A stretch of 64,000 nucleotides of DNA, taken from assembly GCA_934546935.1 (NCBI GenBank), contig CAKTEH010000004.1, positions 87,900 to 151,899 on the forward strand, given 5' to 3'. Below, piece by piece: positions 36,143-45,009 of this stretch. The DNA is from an uncultured Eubacteriales bacterium (GTDB lineage Bacteria; Bacillota; Clostridia; Oscillospirales; QAMX01). The notes beneath the pieces were generated by a model. It did no database searches and was not told where the DNA came from. It saw only the letters and a program-made list of their open reading frames with translations. The translations under genes were made by a program, and so were the position numbers. Position 1 is the first letter of the stretch. Each line of letters opens with the position of its first letter.

Positions 36143-37180
36143 ATGACTATAGATTATGCGCGCTATGCGCTTGAGCAGGCTGTGCAGCTGTTGGGGATCG
36201 ACAGTCCCACAGGCTTTACCGCAAAAGCTGCGGACTGGGTTGAAGAAGCGTTTGCTTCCCTGGGGTTTTCCGCAATGCGTACGAACAAGGGCGGGGTACT
36301 TATTGACCTGGGCGGCGCCGGGGATACGCAGGCCCTTTTGCTGCAGGCGCATACCGATACGCTGGGCGCCATGGTCGCAGAAATTAAGGAAAACGGCCGC
36401 CTGCGGCTGACGCCGTTGGGCGGGTTGCGTGCGGAAAATGCGGAGACGGAAAACCTTCGCGTTTACACGCGGACAGGCGCTGTAATTGAGGGGACGCTGC
36501 AGCTCGTCAATGCTTCTGTCCATGTAAACGGAGACTATGCAGAGACAAAGCGCGGTTTTGACACAACGGAGGCCGTGCTTGACAAAGATGTTCAAAGCGC
36601 TTCTGCCGTCCGTGCGCTCGGTATCGAGGTTGGGGATATTGTTTGCTTTGATCCGCGCACACGCATCACCGGGTCCGGGTATATCAAAAGCCGTTTCCTA
36701 GACGATAAGCTTTCCGTCGGCATTCTGCTGGGGTTTGCACGTTGGCTGAGGGATACGGGGAAAACCCCGCAGCGGCATGTGTGGGTGCATGTCACGGTAT
36801 ACGAGGAAGTAGGGCATGGCGGTGCAGCTTCTGTGCCGGCTGGCGTGAGCGAATCGATCAGCGTCGACATGGGTTGTGTAGGCGAAGGGCTGCAGTGTAC
36901 AGAGCGGCAGGTCTCCATTTGTGCCAAAGATTCCGGCGGGCCTTACAGCTATGCCGTAGTGGGCAAGCTGATTGAGGCGGCAAAGCGCGAGGGGGCGGAT
37001 TATGCTGTGGATGTATACCCGCATTATGGATCCGACGTAGAAGCAACGTTGCGCGCAGGCTGTGATATCCGACATGGCCTGATCGGCGCGGGGGTTTATG
37101 CGAGCCATGGCTACGAACGCAGCCATATTGACGGCGTACTGAATACGTTAAAGGTTCTGAAAGGATACCTGGGGCTATAA
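36143..37180 (+). CDS. M42 family metallopeptidase
   Basis: 345 residues. Dinuclear-metal aminopeptidase of the M42 (PepA/FrvX-like) group. Metal ligands: H70 and D72 in QAHTDTLG, a later SRFLDDKLSV aspartate, the catalytic glutamates in YEEVGHGG, and the C-terminal HGYERSH histidine. A PDZ-like insert follows the first metal motif. Cytosolic, probably trimming N-terminal residues from peptides. Promoter at 36088-36116, SD AGGAGG. It is followed 88 bp later by the isomerase gene. Confidence 0.92.
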   Translation: MTIDYARYALEQAVQLLGIDSPTGFTAKAADWVEEAFASLGFSAMRTNKGGVLIDLGGAGDTQALLLQAHTDTLGAMVAEIKENGRLRLTPLGGLRAENAETENLRVYTRTGAVIEGTLQLVNASVHVNGDYAETKRGFDTTEAVLDKDVQSASAVRALGIEVGDIVCFDPRTRITGSGYIKSRFLDDKLSVGILLGFARWLRDTGKTPQRHVWVHVTVYEEVGHGGAASVPAGVSESISVDMGCVGEGLQCTERQVSICAKDSGGPYSYAVVGKLIEAAKREGADYAVDVYPHYGSDVEATLRAGCDIRHGLIGAGVYASHGYERSHIDGVLNTLKVLKGYLGL

Positions 37181-37268
37181 AATGTGGGGTGTATGAAAAA
37201 AATCCCGGAAACAGTAAGCAAAAATTTTAAAATCTGGAAAATACGAATCGGATACAGGGAGGAAAAGT

Positions 37269-38093
37269 ATGGTTTCCATTGGATGCAGGGCACATGATTA
37301 TGGACGCGCTTGCGCGCAGGAGATGGCCCGCCGGCTGCATGACGACGGCTGGGAATGCGGGCAGATCGTTGTGCAGAAGCTGTGCGAGGGTGTTTCAGCA
37401 CTGGACGCCGTAACCGGGCGGGACTGCAAAGCGGTATATGAAGCCTTTGCTGCGCAGGGGCTGGGAACGCCGCTTTTAGGATATTATCTTCAGCCGCAGC
37501 TGCCGGACCGGGCTGCGCGCGGGGAACAGCTTGCGTTGTTTTGCCGCGGGCTTGACAACAGCCTGGGGCTTGGCGGGGCATATGTCGCAACAGAAACGGG
37601 CGATTTCCCGGTAGACGGACCAATGTCTGCGCGCAGGCCGTTGTTTGAAAACCTGGTTGACTTTTTCTGCCGGGCAGCGGAGCATGCTGAGCGCGTCGGT
37701 GCGAAAATTGCTGTGGAACCTGCCGCACACCATACCTTGGGTTCGCCGGAACTGGTTGCCGAGCTGCTTGAACGGGTTGGGTCAGAGACTATGCATGTGG
37801 TATTTGATTCGGTCAACCTCCTGACCCCGGCTTTTTTGCCGGAGCAGGCGGCCTATTGGCGCCGCTGCCTTGATGCGTTTGGCGAGCATATAGTTGTCTG
37901 CCATATCAAAGATGGCGATTATAGCGAGGGCCGCTTTGTGGAGTGCCGGCTTGGGCAGGGGAAATTGGATTACAGTACGCTGTTTTCCTGGCTCTTACGC
38001 CAGGGACGTGATATTGCGGTAATCCGGGAGGGAACGTCTCCTGAGACCGGTGCACAGGAATGCGCATGGCTGCATGCACATCTGGCACGTTGA
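37269..38093 (+). CDS. Sugar phosphate isomerase/epimerase (AP endonuclease-2-like TIM barrel)
   Basis: 274 residues, SD AGGGAGG. TIM-barrel family of xylose-isomerase-like proteins: metal ligands in AKIAVEPAAHHT (glutamate), MHVVFDSVNLL (aspartate), CHIKDGDYSEG (histidine and aspartate), and a late VIREGTSP glutamate. It most resembles hydroxypyruvate isomerase or inosose-type proteins, so the real substrate is unknown. It is followed by a terminator at 38116-38151. Confidence 0.82.
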   Translation: MVSIGCRAHDYGRACAQEMARRLHDDGWECGQIVVQKLCEGVSALDAVTGRDCKAVYEAFAAQGLGTPLLGYYLQPQLPDRAARGEQLALFCRGLDNSLGLGGAYVATETGDFPVDGPMSARRPLFENLVDFFCRAAEHAERVGAKIAVEPAAHHTLGSPELVAELLERVGSETMHVVFDSVNLLTPAFLPEQAAYWRRCLDAFGEHIVVCHIKDGDYSEGRFVECRLGQGKLDYSTLFSWLLRQGRDIAVIREGTSPETGAQECAWLHAHLAR

Positions 38094-38115
38094 GAGAATT
38101 GTTTTAAAAGATCTG

Positions 38116-38151
38116 ATCCGGCGCGGAGGAATATCCCTGCGCCGGATTTTT
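38116..38151 (+). terminator. Terminator after the isomerase gene
   Basis: 9-bp GC-rich stem (38116-38124 with 38139-38147), 14-nt loop, then T5 at 38147-38151. Confidence 0.75.
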
Positions 38152-38189
38152 CATGGGGAATTGTCGTGCGTATGGCGGTACGATTGCGC

Positions 38190-38219
38190 TTGCCGTGCAT
38201 ATCGGGCCTGTGTTATACT
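38190..38219 (+). promoter_or_regulatory. Promoter of the HAD-esterase pair
   Basis: TTGCCG (38190-38195), 18-bp spacer, TATACT (38214-38219) with an extended TG at 38211-38212. SD GAGGAG before the ATG at 38243. Confidence 0.65.
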
Positions 38220-38242
38220 AAAGAAAAAGAGGAGATGCCGAT

Positions 38243-39106
38243 ATGTGTGCAAACAAACCGGTTTTTGCGCTGCTATATGATTTTGATAAGACGCTTTGTA
38301 CTAAAGATATGCAAGAGTACAGTTTTATCCCCGACGTCAACATGACGCCGGAGGATTTTTGGAAATCAGCCAATACGCTTGCCTGTGAGCGGAAGATGGA
38401 CGGGGTTCTGGCCTACATGTATGTTATGCTCGAACAGGCGCATATTGCCCGCAAACGTATCCGCCGTGAAGATTTTGTGGAGATGGGGCAAGCTTTGGAG
38501 TTTTACCCAGGCGTAGCGGAATTTTTTCCATGTATTAACCGGTTTGCCGCGCAGCACGGCGTCCGGCTAGAGCATTATATTATTTCTTCCGGCCTGCGGG
38601 AAATTATTGAGGGCTCCAGCATTTTCGGCTATTTCCGCGAGGTTTTTGCCTGCGAGTTTCTCTATGATGAAAACGAAGTCGCCTGCTGGCCGAAAAATGT
38701 CGTGAATTACACGACGAAGACACAATTTCTATTCCGGATTAACAAAGGTGTACTCGATTTATCCAATGACCGTGATTTGAACCGTTATACTCCTGAAGAC
38801 ATGCGTCCGATCCCCTTCCGCAATATGATTTATATCGGGGATGGGTTTACCGACGTACCCTGTATGAAGCTTGTACGTGTCGGGGGAGGGGCCTCCATAG
38901 CCGTTTACCCTTCCGGCCATCGGGAAAATGCAGAAGAGCTGCTGCGTGCCGGACGTGTGGATTTCGTCCTGCCTGCGGATTACCGGATGGGCGGGGAGCT
39001 ATATCAGACGGTCTGCGCGCTGCTGTCCAAAGCCATTGCTGTGGACGCCCTGCGTGGCCGGAGTGCGCAGCAGCTTGCCGCCCTCGAAGGGAAAGCGTGG
39101 GTATGA
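38243..39106 (+). CDS. HAD family phosphatase
   Basis: 287 residues. HAD motif I is YDFDKTL (D13 nucleophile, D15 acid), motif II is ISSGLRE, and motif IV is YIGDGFTDVPCM. The large all-helical cap insert between motifs I and II includes KMDGVLAYMYVMLEQAH. This group acts on small phosphorylated metabolites; the exact substrate is unknown. Its TGA overlaps the ATG of the next gene (39103-39106), so translation is coupled to the esterase-like gene. Confidence 0.87.
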   Translation: MCANKPVFALLYDFDKTLCTKDMQEYSFIPDVNMTPEDFWKSANTLACERKMDGVLAYMYVMLEQAHIARKRIRREDFVEMGQALEFYPGVAEFFPCINRFAAQHGVRLEHYIISSGLREIIEGSSIFGYFREVFACEFLYDENEVACWPKNVVNYTTKTQFLFRINKGVLDLSNDRDLNRYTPEDMRPIPFRNMIYIGDGFTDVPCMKLVRVGGGASIAVYPSGHRENAEELLRAGRVDFVLPADYRMGGELYQTVCALLSKAIAVDALRGRSAQQLAALEGKAWV

Positions 39107-39795
39107 ACACAGAGAATCCGACTGCGGAATGTATGAAGAAAGACGCTTGGACGCTGCGTATTTATCGCGCGGATCCTGCGCTCCCAACAGTCTATATCCA
39201 TATGCGGGAAGCGGACGCCGAGGCTGTGGCGGCGCTTTGCAGCGGCTGCTGCACGCTGGTATGCATTGACGGGACGGACTGGAACCGTGATTTTTCGCCT
39301 TGGGCTGCGCCGCGTATTTTCAGGGACGGGGAGGATTTTTCCGGCGGCGCGGACGCCTATCTTCTTCAGCTTCGGAAAAAACTGCTTCCGGCTGTGGAAG
39401 AAACGTGGGGCGTTTCCCATCGCCAGCGGGCGATCGCAGGGTACTCGCTTGCCGGGCTGTTCGCGCTTTATGCAATGTATCGATGCCCGGAATTTTCCGG
39501 AGCCGCGAGTATCTCCGGTTCGTTGTGGTATGACGGTTTTGCCGAATATGCCTGCACGCATGCCCCGGCTCCGGGCGCGTATTATCTCTCCCTTGGGAAT
39601 CGTGAGCATCGGGCCGGGAATCCTCGTATGGCCTCCGTACGGGCGTCTACCGATCAGATTGCCGGGCGTCTCGCCGCCTTCGGACACGTATGCCGGGAAG
39701 AAAATCAGGGCGGGCATTTTACTGACCCGCCCGGCCGTACTGCGCGGGGGATCCGCACACTATGCCGTATGCTTTCTGCGGGACCGCAAAAATAG
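39103..39795 (+). CDS. Alpha/beta hydrolase, esterase-D-like
   Basis: 230 residues from the ATG at 39103 (a GTG at 39097 is also in frame, but the ATG overlaps the upstream stop). Nucleophile elbow GYSLAGLFALYA is of serine-esterase type, and a late QGGHFTD supplies the catalytic histidine. It is short for the esterase-D family; the front half (residues 1-60) is not conserved in a way I can recognise. It is likely co-transcribed with the HAD gene. It could be a siderophore- or acyl-thioester hydrolase; the substrate is unknown. Confidence 0.72.
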   Translation: MNTENPTAECMKKDAWTLRIYRADPALPTVYIHMREADAEAVAALCSGCCTLVCIDGTDWNRDFSPWAAPRIFRDGEDFSGGADAYLLQLRKKLLPAVEETWGVSHRQRAIAGYSLAGLFALYAMYRCPEFSGAASISGSLWYDGFAEYACTHAPAPGAYYLSLGNREHRAGNPRMASVRASTDQIAGRLAAFGHVCREENQGGHFTDPPGRTARGIRTLCRMLSAGPQK

Positions 39796-39944
39796 CGGCG
39801 TTAGAGTTACGGTTTTCCTGCTTTGTCACTTGTTTGCCTGTGACTGTGCTTTTAGAATAGAAGAAAAGCCATACTGGGAGAGAAGCAGCAGGTTTTGCCG
39901 GCGGTCAGCCCAGAAAAAAATCCTGAAAACGGAGGTAAACGCGC

Positions 39945-41420
39945 ATGCGTATTCAAAATCCTATACTTTGGTCGGACTATCCGGATCCGGATCTTATCCG
40001 AGTCGCAGACGCCTACTACATGGTTACAACGACAATGTTTTTTATGCCCGGCGGCCCGATTATGAAATCCTATGATCTTGTGCATTGGCAGATTGTCAGC
40101 TATATCTTTGATAAGCTGGAAGGCTATGATAATGTTGGAACGGGTTATGGGCGGGGACAATGGGCGACAAGCCTGCGCGCGCATGACGGTATGTTTTATG
40201 CTTTTTTTACCTGCCTGGATCAGGGAAAAAGCTATTTGTATTATACCGACAATATTGAGCGCAGCAATTGGGAGCATGTGGAGTTTGACACGCCCTATCA
40301 TGATGCGTCCCTGCTGTTTGATGATGACGGCACTTGCTATTTGATTTACAACTGCGGTGATGTGCGTATTGCCCGGTTTACGCCCGATATGCATGCGCTA
40401 TGCGATGATGCGCCGCTGTTTTCCACGCCGAAGGAAGGCATAGCGCTGCGCTGTGAAGGATGCCGTGCCATGAAAAAGGACGGATATTACTATCTTTTCT
40501 TCATTGATATCCCCGCAGGCGGCATCCGGCGCGAGCTTTGCTATCGTTCTAAAACGATTCAGGGCCCATATGAAGTTCGGGTTATTGCCAACAGCATGTG
40601 CGCCGCCAATAATCGGGGCGTTGCACAGGGAATGCCTGTCGATACTCCTGAAGGGGATTGGTATATGATCCTGTTTGGCGATCACGGTGCGGTCGGCCGC
40701 ATACCCTATCTGTTCCCACTTTCCTGGGAAGACGGTTGGCCGGTGGTCGGCGCGGGAGAAGGGATGCGTCTGAACTACGAAACGCCGCTGTGCAGCCGGG
40801 GAAGCAATCTACCCGTCCGCAGCGACAGTTTCTGTCATGAAGAAAACCGTCTTGGCCTGTATTGGCAGTGGAACCATAATCCCGATGACAGTGCCTGGTC
40901 TTTTACCGAACGGCCCGGTTGGCTGCGGCTTCATGCCGCGCCGGCGCAGGAACTGATGCGCGCACGCAACACGCTTTCCCAGCGTACCTGCGGTCCCGGA
41001 TGCAGCTTTACGGTTGAGCTTGATGCAGCAGCCCTGGTTCCGGGCGCACGGGCAGGGCTTGCGGCGCTGCAGTATGACTGCGCAATGATCGGTGTGGAGG
41101 CTGGCCCAGGCGGGCGGATGCGTGTATTTACCCGCCGCCGGGATGCAGTGCGTACAGGAGAGGCCGGGCCGGAATATGAATTGACAAGCATGCCGGTTCC
41201 CGCAGGCCCTATATTTCTGCGTGCGCAGTTTGATTTCCGCGACCGGCAGGACACCGTTCGGTTTTTTTGCAGTACAGACGGCGTGAACTGGCAGATGCAG
41301 GGAAAAGCTGTGCCGCTGCATTTCAATTTGCGCTATTTTGTCGGTACTCGCGCGGCGCTGTATTGCTATGGAGGGGGATTCGCTGATTTCCGTAATTTTA
41401 CCGCGCAAATAGAGGAATAA
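39945..41420 (+). CDS. Glycoside hydrolase family 43 protein
   Basis: 491 residues, SD CGGAGG. Five-bladed propeller start is typical: WSDYPDPDLIRVADAYYMVTTT, where the acidic D14/D16 include the catalytic base. The EGCRAMKKDGYYYLFF section carries the likely acid/base glutamate. A second C-terminal domain (about 315-491) looks like the concanavalin-like GH43_C2. Without a signal peptide it is intracellular. It probably removes xylose or arabinose from oligosaccharides, fitting araB. It is followed by a hairpin at 41450-41497. Confidence 0.92.
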   Translation: MRIQNPILWSDYPDPDLIRVADAYYMVTTTMFFMPGGPIMKSYDLVHWQIVSYIFDKLEGYDNVGTGYGRGQWATSLRAHDGMFYAFFTCLDQGKSYLYYTDNIERSNWEHVEFDTPYHDASLLFDDDGTCYLIYNCGDVRIARFTPDMHALCDDAPLFSTPKEGIALRCEGCRAMKKDGYYYLFFIDIPAGGIRRELCYRSKTIQGPYEVRVIANSMCAANNRGVAQGMPVDTPEGDWYMILFGDHGAVGRIPYLFPLSWEDGWPVVGAGEGMRLNYETPLCSRGSNLPVRSDSFCHEENRLGLYWQWNHNPDDSAWSFTERPGWLRLHAAPAQELMRARNTLSQRTCGPGCSFTVELDAAALVPGARAGLAALQYDCAMIGVEAGPGGRMRVFTRRRDAVRTGEAGPEYELTSMPVPAGPIFLRAQFDFRDRQDTVRFFCSTDGVNWQMQGKAVPLHFNLRYFVGTRAALYCYGGGFADFRNFTAQIEE

Positions 41421-41449
41421 TTCCAAACATGTTTCCACGTTTTCCTATG

Positions 41450-41497
41450 CCCCTGAGCAGGCTCCGCCGGGCGCTTGCTCAGGGGTACTTTGTTTTT
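41450..41497 (+). terminator. Probable terminator after GH43
   Basis: 10-bp stem (41450-41459 with 41476-41485), loop of 16 nt, then TACTTTGTTTTT. The tail is interrupted, so strength is moderate. The rest of 41498-41745 shows no gene I can support. Confidence 0.55.
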
Positions 41498-41745
41498 CTG
41501 GACATGTAATACTTCTTCGGAGGATGCTGCCCCGGCTGTGGCTTGTCAGGGCGTATGGAAATCGGTGTGTATCGGAAAGACGGTGCAGTATGCAATGCAG
41601 AGCAAAACGGAAGGCTTTCAAAACATTTTAAGCGTTTTATATCATTTATTATCCCCAAAAAGAGGGAAAGAGGAAGGATCGTTCCTTGAAAGAGAGACGC
41701 AATGCCATTAGGCTGAAGACATCCGATAAAAAACGAGGGATTGCG

Positions 41746-42153
41746 ATGTTTTTAGACAACTTATCCAGCAGAGTATTGCAATTGTGCAGCGAATGGCAGC
41801 TGACGTACGAAAGGGCGTCGGAACGCTGTGGGCTCAGCAGCAGATACTTCGGGGATATAGCGCGAAAAAAGACTGCGCCATCAGTAAACACGCTGGAAAA
41901 GCTTTGCGCAGGGTTCGAGAAAACGCCTAATGAGCTTTTGATTCCGGAGACAAAGGAAGAGGAGGCGTACCGGCGCCCAATGCGCGTATGCCGCATCCAG
42001 TGTTACCGCAGGAGTTATGGATGGGATGGGTATCCGGTATGTCCGCAGTGCGGGATAACGATGGAGCGGGAGTACCAGCCCTACTGCGACCGTTGCGGGC
42101 AGTGTTTGGACTGGACTTCCTATAAGAATGCCGCCATCATTCTTTTGGATTAG
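41746..42153 (+). CDS. HTH-XRE regulator with C-terminal zinc ribbon
   Basis: 135 residues from the ATG at 41746 (SD GAGGGA, 5-nt spacing; an in-frame TTG at 41686 also exists). The N-terminal XRE-type helix-turn-helix (LQLCSEWQLTYERASERCGLSSRYFGDI, then PSVNTLEKLCAGFEKTPNELL) is followed by a zinc ribbon with PVCPQC and YCDRCGQC. This fusion of XRE HTH and ribbon is small and unusual; I do not recognise a named family. It stands alone, ended by a strong hairpin. Target genes unknown. Confidence 0.7.
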   Translation: MFLDNLSSRVLQLCSEWQLTYERASERCGLSSRYFGDIARKKTAPSVNTLEKLCAGFEKTPNELLIPETKEEEAYRRPMRVCRIQCYRRSYGWDGYPVCPQCGITMEREYQPYCDRCGQCLDWTSYKNAAIILLD

Positions 42154-42235
42154 TTCCCCGGCGGATTCTGATTTATCCGGCACTTGTTTTTTGAATTTTC
42201 CGGTCAAGCAGAACCTGTGCGGCCGGTATTTTGGC

Positions 42236-42284
42236 AATGGGGAAGCCCCTGCATGTCAATGCAAGGGCTTCCCCATTTGGTTTT
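42236..42284 (+). terminator. Terminator after the HTH/zinc-ribbon gene
   Basis: 13-bp stem (42236-42248 with 42265-42277), extended by a second stacked stem through 42249-42264 (one mismatch), then TTTGGTTTT. Very stable. Confidence 0.8.
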
Positions 42285-42319
42285 GTATGCAATTAAGCCG
42301 TATATTGCGGTAACAATCT

Positions 42320-42652
42320 TTATTTTTTCAAAAAATCTTCCCGGATCGGTGAAAAAATATCTATTATGTCCAGCTTTTCTTCCCCCAGGGCTGTAACCTG
42401 ATGCATCACACCGCCGGGAATCAGCGCCATATCTCCGGTTTCCATTTCAAAGCGCTCCTGGCCGGCAGTGACTGCGCACCGGCCGCCAAGGACATAGATC
42501 ATTTGCTCATGCGGATGGCTGTGTGCCTCCAAAACCGCGTGCGGCCGGATCTCATTCCGTACCAGCATTACATTTTGTCCACTGAAAATACGCCGCTGCA
42601 TATCTGGCAGCGAAATTTCCGGCAGCTGTGTCCAATTTGCTCTTTTGATCAT
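42320..42652 (-). CDS. Small cupin-domain protein
   Basis: 110 residues. Single cupin barrel: motif 1 EAHSHPHEQMIYVLGG, followed by motif 2 ETGDMALIPGGVMHQV, with four metal ligands (three His, one Glu). Typical of small stand-alone cupins of unknown role. Metal-binding is likely, but catalytic or sensory function cannot be deduced. It is on the minus strand, convergent with the HTH gene, and upstream of it (rightwards) lies the SBP gene on the same strand with 175 bp between them. Confidence 0.88.
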   Translation of the reverse strand: MIKRANWTQLPEISLPDMQRRIFSGQNVMLVRNEIRPHAVLEAHSHPHEQMIYVLGGRCAVTAGQERFEMETGDMALIPGGVMHQVTALGEEKLDIIDIFSPIREDFLKK

Positions 42653-42827
42653 ATGCTCTCTCCTGTTATCAGAAAATTTATATCCGGAAGGGGATTCGCC
42701 TGAAAAAAGACTCTGACTTCAGCATACCTGTTACCGCGGGCAATGTCAAGCCTGACGGGCAAAATCCGGACAGGCTTTGCGTAATATTACAGACAGCCAT
42801 AAGGGCGAAAGATGCATCCGCCCAGGC

Positions 42828-44618
42828 TTATCCGTTTTTTGCGATCCAAGCGATTTCCTCAAGCCAACCATGGTAGGAGGTGGGATTGTGGGCGATCCCC
42901 GAGCGGATGCGCACGACTGAATAAAGCATGCACCCTGCCCGGCGGTAGACCGGCACTTCCACTGCCCATGCATTGACAATACGTCTGTATGCCTGCGTAC
43001 CGTCGGCAGATGCGCAAAGCAGGCGGTCAAGCGCAGGGTCGGATATGGCATAGTAATTTGAACCAGTCGAGGCGCTTTGGCCGGGACGGTTTGCGGAATG
43101 GTAAAGCTGATAGGCTTCGGGGTTTTCCCAGGCCGCGCACCAGATTTCAGCTGTCCCCGCGTCAAGCGATTGCCAAAGCTGCGCCTGATCAAAGACGTCT
43201 TCAATTTCCAGCGTCAGCCCAAGTTCGGAAAGCAGGGCCGCGCTGTTTTGCAGGATAGCATAGCAGGGATGATCACCGCAGCCATCTGCGGCAATGCGGG
43301 CTGTATAATGAAGTTTTGCGCCTTGTGCGGGGGCGGTAAAGCAGGAACCGTCATAAGAAAAACCGGCCTGCAGCAGAAGGTTGACAACGGCCTGCCGTAC
43401 GGCTGTTTCCCGTTGCTTTAAAGACATTTCTTCGGTATAAATCGGGTTCCCAGATGTGTCAAGACGAAAATTTTCCTCTCCGAAGGGAAGATCTTCACCG
43501 AAATAGGAAGATACGGCGTGCTGTCTGTAGAGTGTAAATACAGTTGCAAATGCCCGTCTTAGCGCTTTTGACGCCGCCGAACCAGCGTTGCCGCCGACGC
43601 TTACGTTTTCAGCATGGATGCCGATATAGCCGTAGCCGTCGCTTTCATAGTGGAGCGTGTGGATACGGTCGCCGGAGAGATTGGCATTTGTATTCTGCAT
43701 ACGGATGGACGCGGAAAGCGCGGCGGAAAGCATTGGCGCCGCAATATCAATTTCCCCGTTTGCAATGCGTTCAGCGCATTGGGCGTCCGTACAACGAATA
43801 AATTCCATACGTGTACAGGCAGGTTTACCGGAATAAAAGTAGCGGTTTGCTTTGAACAGGATGCGTTTCGCCTGCGTATGTACTGGGCGGTAAGGTCCTG
43901 TGCCGAGCGGATCGGCTGATTTTTGCTCCAGTGTTTCCAGCTTCCCTTTGGAAAAACCGAACTGATGCTTGTCATAGTCATATTGCCCCTTGTCCGCATA
44001 GTAATGCAGCGGGCAAAGGGTGATGCCCAGTGTGCGGATGTTGTCCGGGTCGCTGCCTTCAAAAGTAACGGCGACACTGCGCGTGTCTATACGGCGGATG
44101 CCTTCAATATATGCAGTTTCGCCGCTGCGGTAAGAAGAAAGCCCGACGATCGGCACCGCGTAAACCGCATAGGGTCCAGAGTAAGCTGGGTCGAGAAAAA
44201 CATAATAGGAAAAAATGATGTCGTCTGCGTCGGCATAAACCCCGTCCTGGAAGCGCAGGCCGTCGGCAAGTGTCCAGGTGCAGGTGGTACGGTCAAGGGC
44301 TTCATCATATTGAATTTTCAGATCTGCAATACCATAATAGGTGTAATATACACCATTATACATCGTTTGTTCGCCCCGGCTGGGATTATGTAAAACATTA
44401 CCTGCCCGGTCGAGGGTGACGAGCCGGTCGAAGCAAACGTCGACAACTTCCATATCCGTTTTGGTATCAGCAAAAAAGGGGGAGAAATTGCCAGTAAATT
44501 CCTGACAGGCAATGCGCAGCGTATCACTGGGACGTACTGCGGCGTAGACGCCGGAAAGCAGGAGCAGGATAAAAAGGAGTGCGCCCGCGCAGGAGAGGAT
44601 CTGTTTTCTGCGTTTCAT
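42828..44618 (-). CDS. Orphan ABC-transporter solute-binding protein (SBP_bac_5)
   Basis: 596 residues. N-terminal hydrophobic signal segment at about 9-28 (LSCAGALLFILLLLSGVYA) with no lipobox cysteine near the cleavage zone, so it is secreted or membrane anchored by the helix. The remainder is SBP_bac_5: GNFSPFFADTKTDMEVVDVCFDRLV, VSVNLL-type lobe, and PLGTGPY (the family's hallmark GTGPY), closing with DPALDRLL. Such proteins bind oligopeptides or related solutes. No permease or ATPase gene is near. It could be a lone sensor or use a distant transporter. Confidence 0.88.
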   Translation of the reverse strand: MKRRKQILSCAGALLFILLLLSGVYAAVRPSDTLRIACQEFTGNFSPFFADTKTDMEVVDVCFDRLVTLDRAGNVLHNPSRGEQTMYNGVYYTYYGIADLKIQYDEALDRTTCTWTLADGLRFQDGVYADADDIIFSYYVFLDPAYSGPYAVYAVPIVGLSSYRSGETAYIEGIRRIDTRSVAVTFEGSDPDNIRTLGITLCPLHYYADKGQYDYDKHQFGFSKGKLETLEQKSADPLGTGPYRPVHTQAKRILFKANRYFYSGKPACTRMEFIRCTDAQCAERIANGEIDIAAPMLSAALSASIRMQNTNANLSGDRIHTLHYESDGYGYIGIHAENVSVGGNAGSAASKALRRAFATVFTLYRQHAVSSYFGEDLPFGEENFRLDTSGNPIYTEEMSLKQRETAVRQAVVNLLLQAGFSYDGSCFTAPAQGAKLHYTARIAADGCGDHPCYAILQNSAALLSELGLTLEIEDVFDQAQLWQSLDAGTAEIWCAAWENPEAYQLYHSANRPGQSASTGSNYYAISDPALDRLLCASADGTQAYRRIVNAWAVEVPVYRRAGCMLYSVVRIRSGIAHNPTSYHGWLEEIAWIAKNG

Positions 44619-44775
44619 AAAAACCCCCGATATAAGTCTCCCGGAGCAAAGCTGTCTCTGCTGTTCCGGTCTGTCCGATTATAGCATTGCGGCGGTGTAG
44701 AATTTTGGAGAATCCTGTGGGAAAAGAAAACATGCCAGAAACGGTTCAAATTGTATGAATTTTATTCAGAATCCA

Positions 44776-44804
44776 TTGAAGAATCGGTGAGATTGTTCTA
44801 TAAT
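44776..44804 (+). promoter_or_regulatory. Promoter of the peptide/carboxylesterase unit
   Basis: TTGAAG (44776-44781), 17-bp spacer, TATAAT (44799-44804). Well placed for a transcript starting near 44811 that includes the micro-ORF and the carboxylesterase. Confidence 0.7.
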
Positions 44805-44901
44805 AGAAACAGGAGGATGTCTTGTGAGGAGGGATTAGACCAATGGGAAGGATATTCCGTTAGGAAAAAATGTTGTGGCGTTTGTCATAAAGGAGGTTTT
44901 T

Positions 44902-44970
44902 ATGAGAAAACGGATTTTGTCTTTATTTCTCATTGTAGTTTTCCTTGCAATTCCGGCTCCAAAATGCTAA
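44902..44970 (+). CDS. 22-residue signal-peptide-like micro-ORF
   Basis: 22 codons and TAA. A very strong SD (AAAGGAGG) lies 5-6 nt before the ATG. The peptide is a bare signal sequence: basic MRKR, a hydrophobic core (ILSLFLIVVFLAIP), then APKC. It has a promoter 100 bp upstream and lies 39 bp before the carboxylesterase. It may be a leader peptide, a secreted signalling peptide, or the front remnant of a lost secreted protein. Not in any family I know. Confidence 0.4.
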   Translation: MRKRILSLFLIVVFLAIPAPKC

Positions 44971-45009
44971 TCTGATAGGGAAGTAATTATAAATTGCGGA
45001 GGGTAGTTC

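Noticed and set aside
44751..44975. 74-codon plus-strand frame upstream of the carboxylesterase
   Set aside because: It starts upstream of the predicted promoter's start site and has no SD; the 22-codon ORF in another frame has the strong SD.
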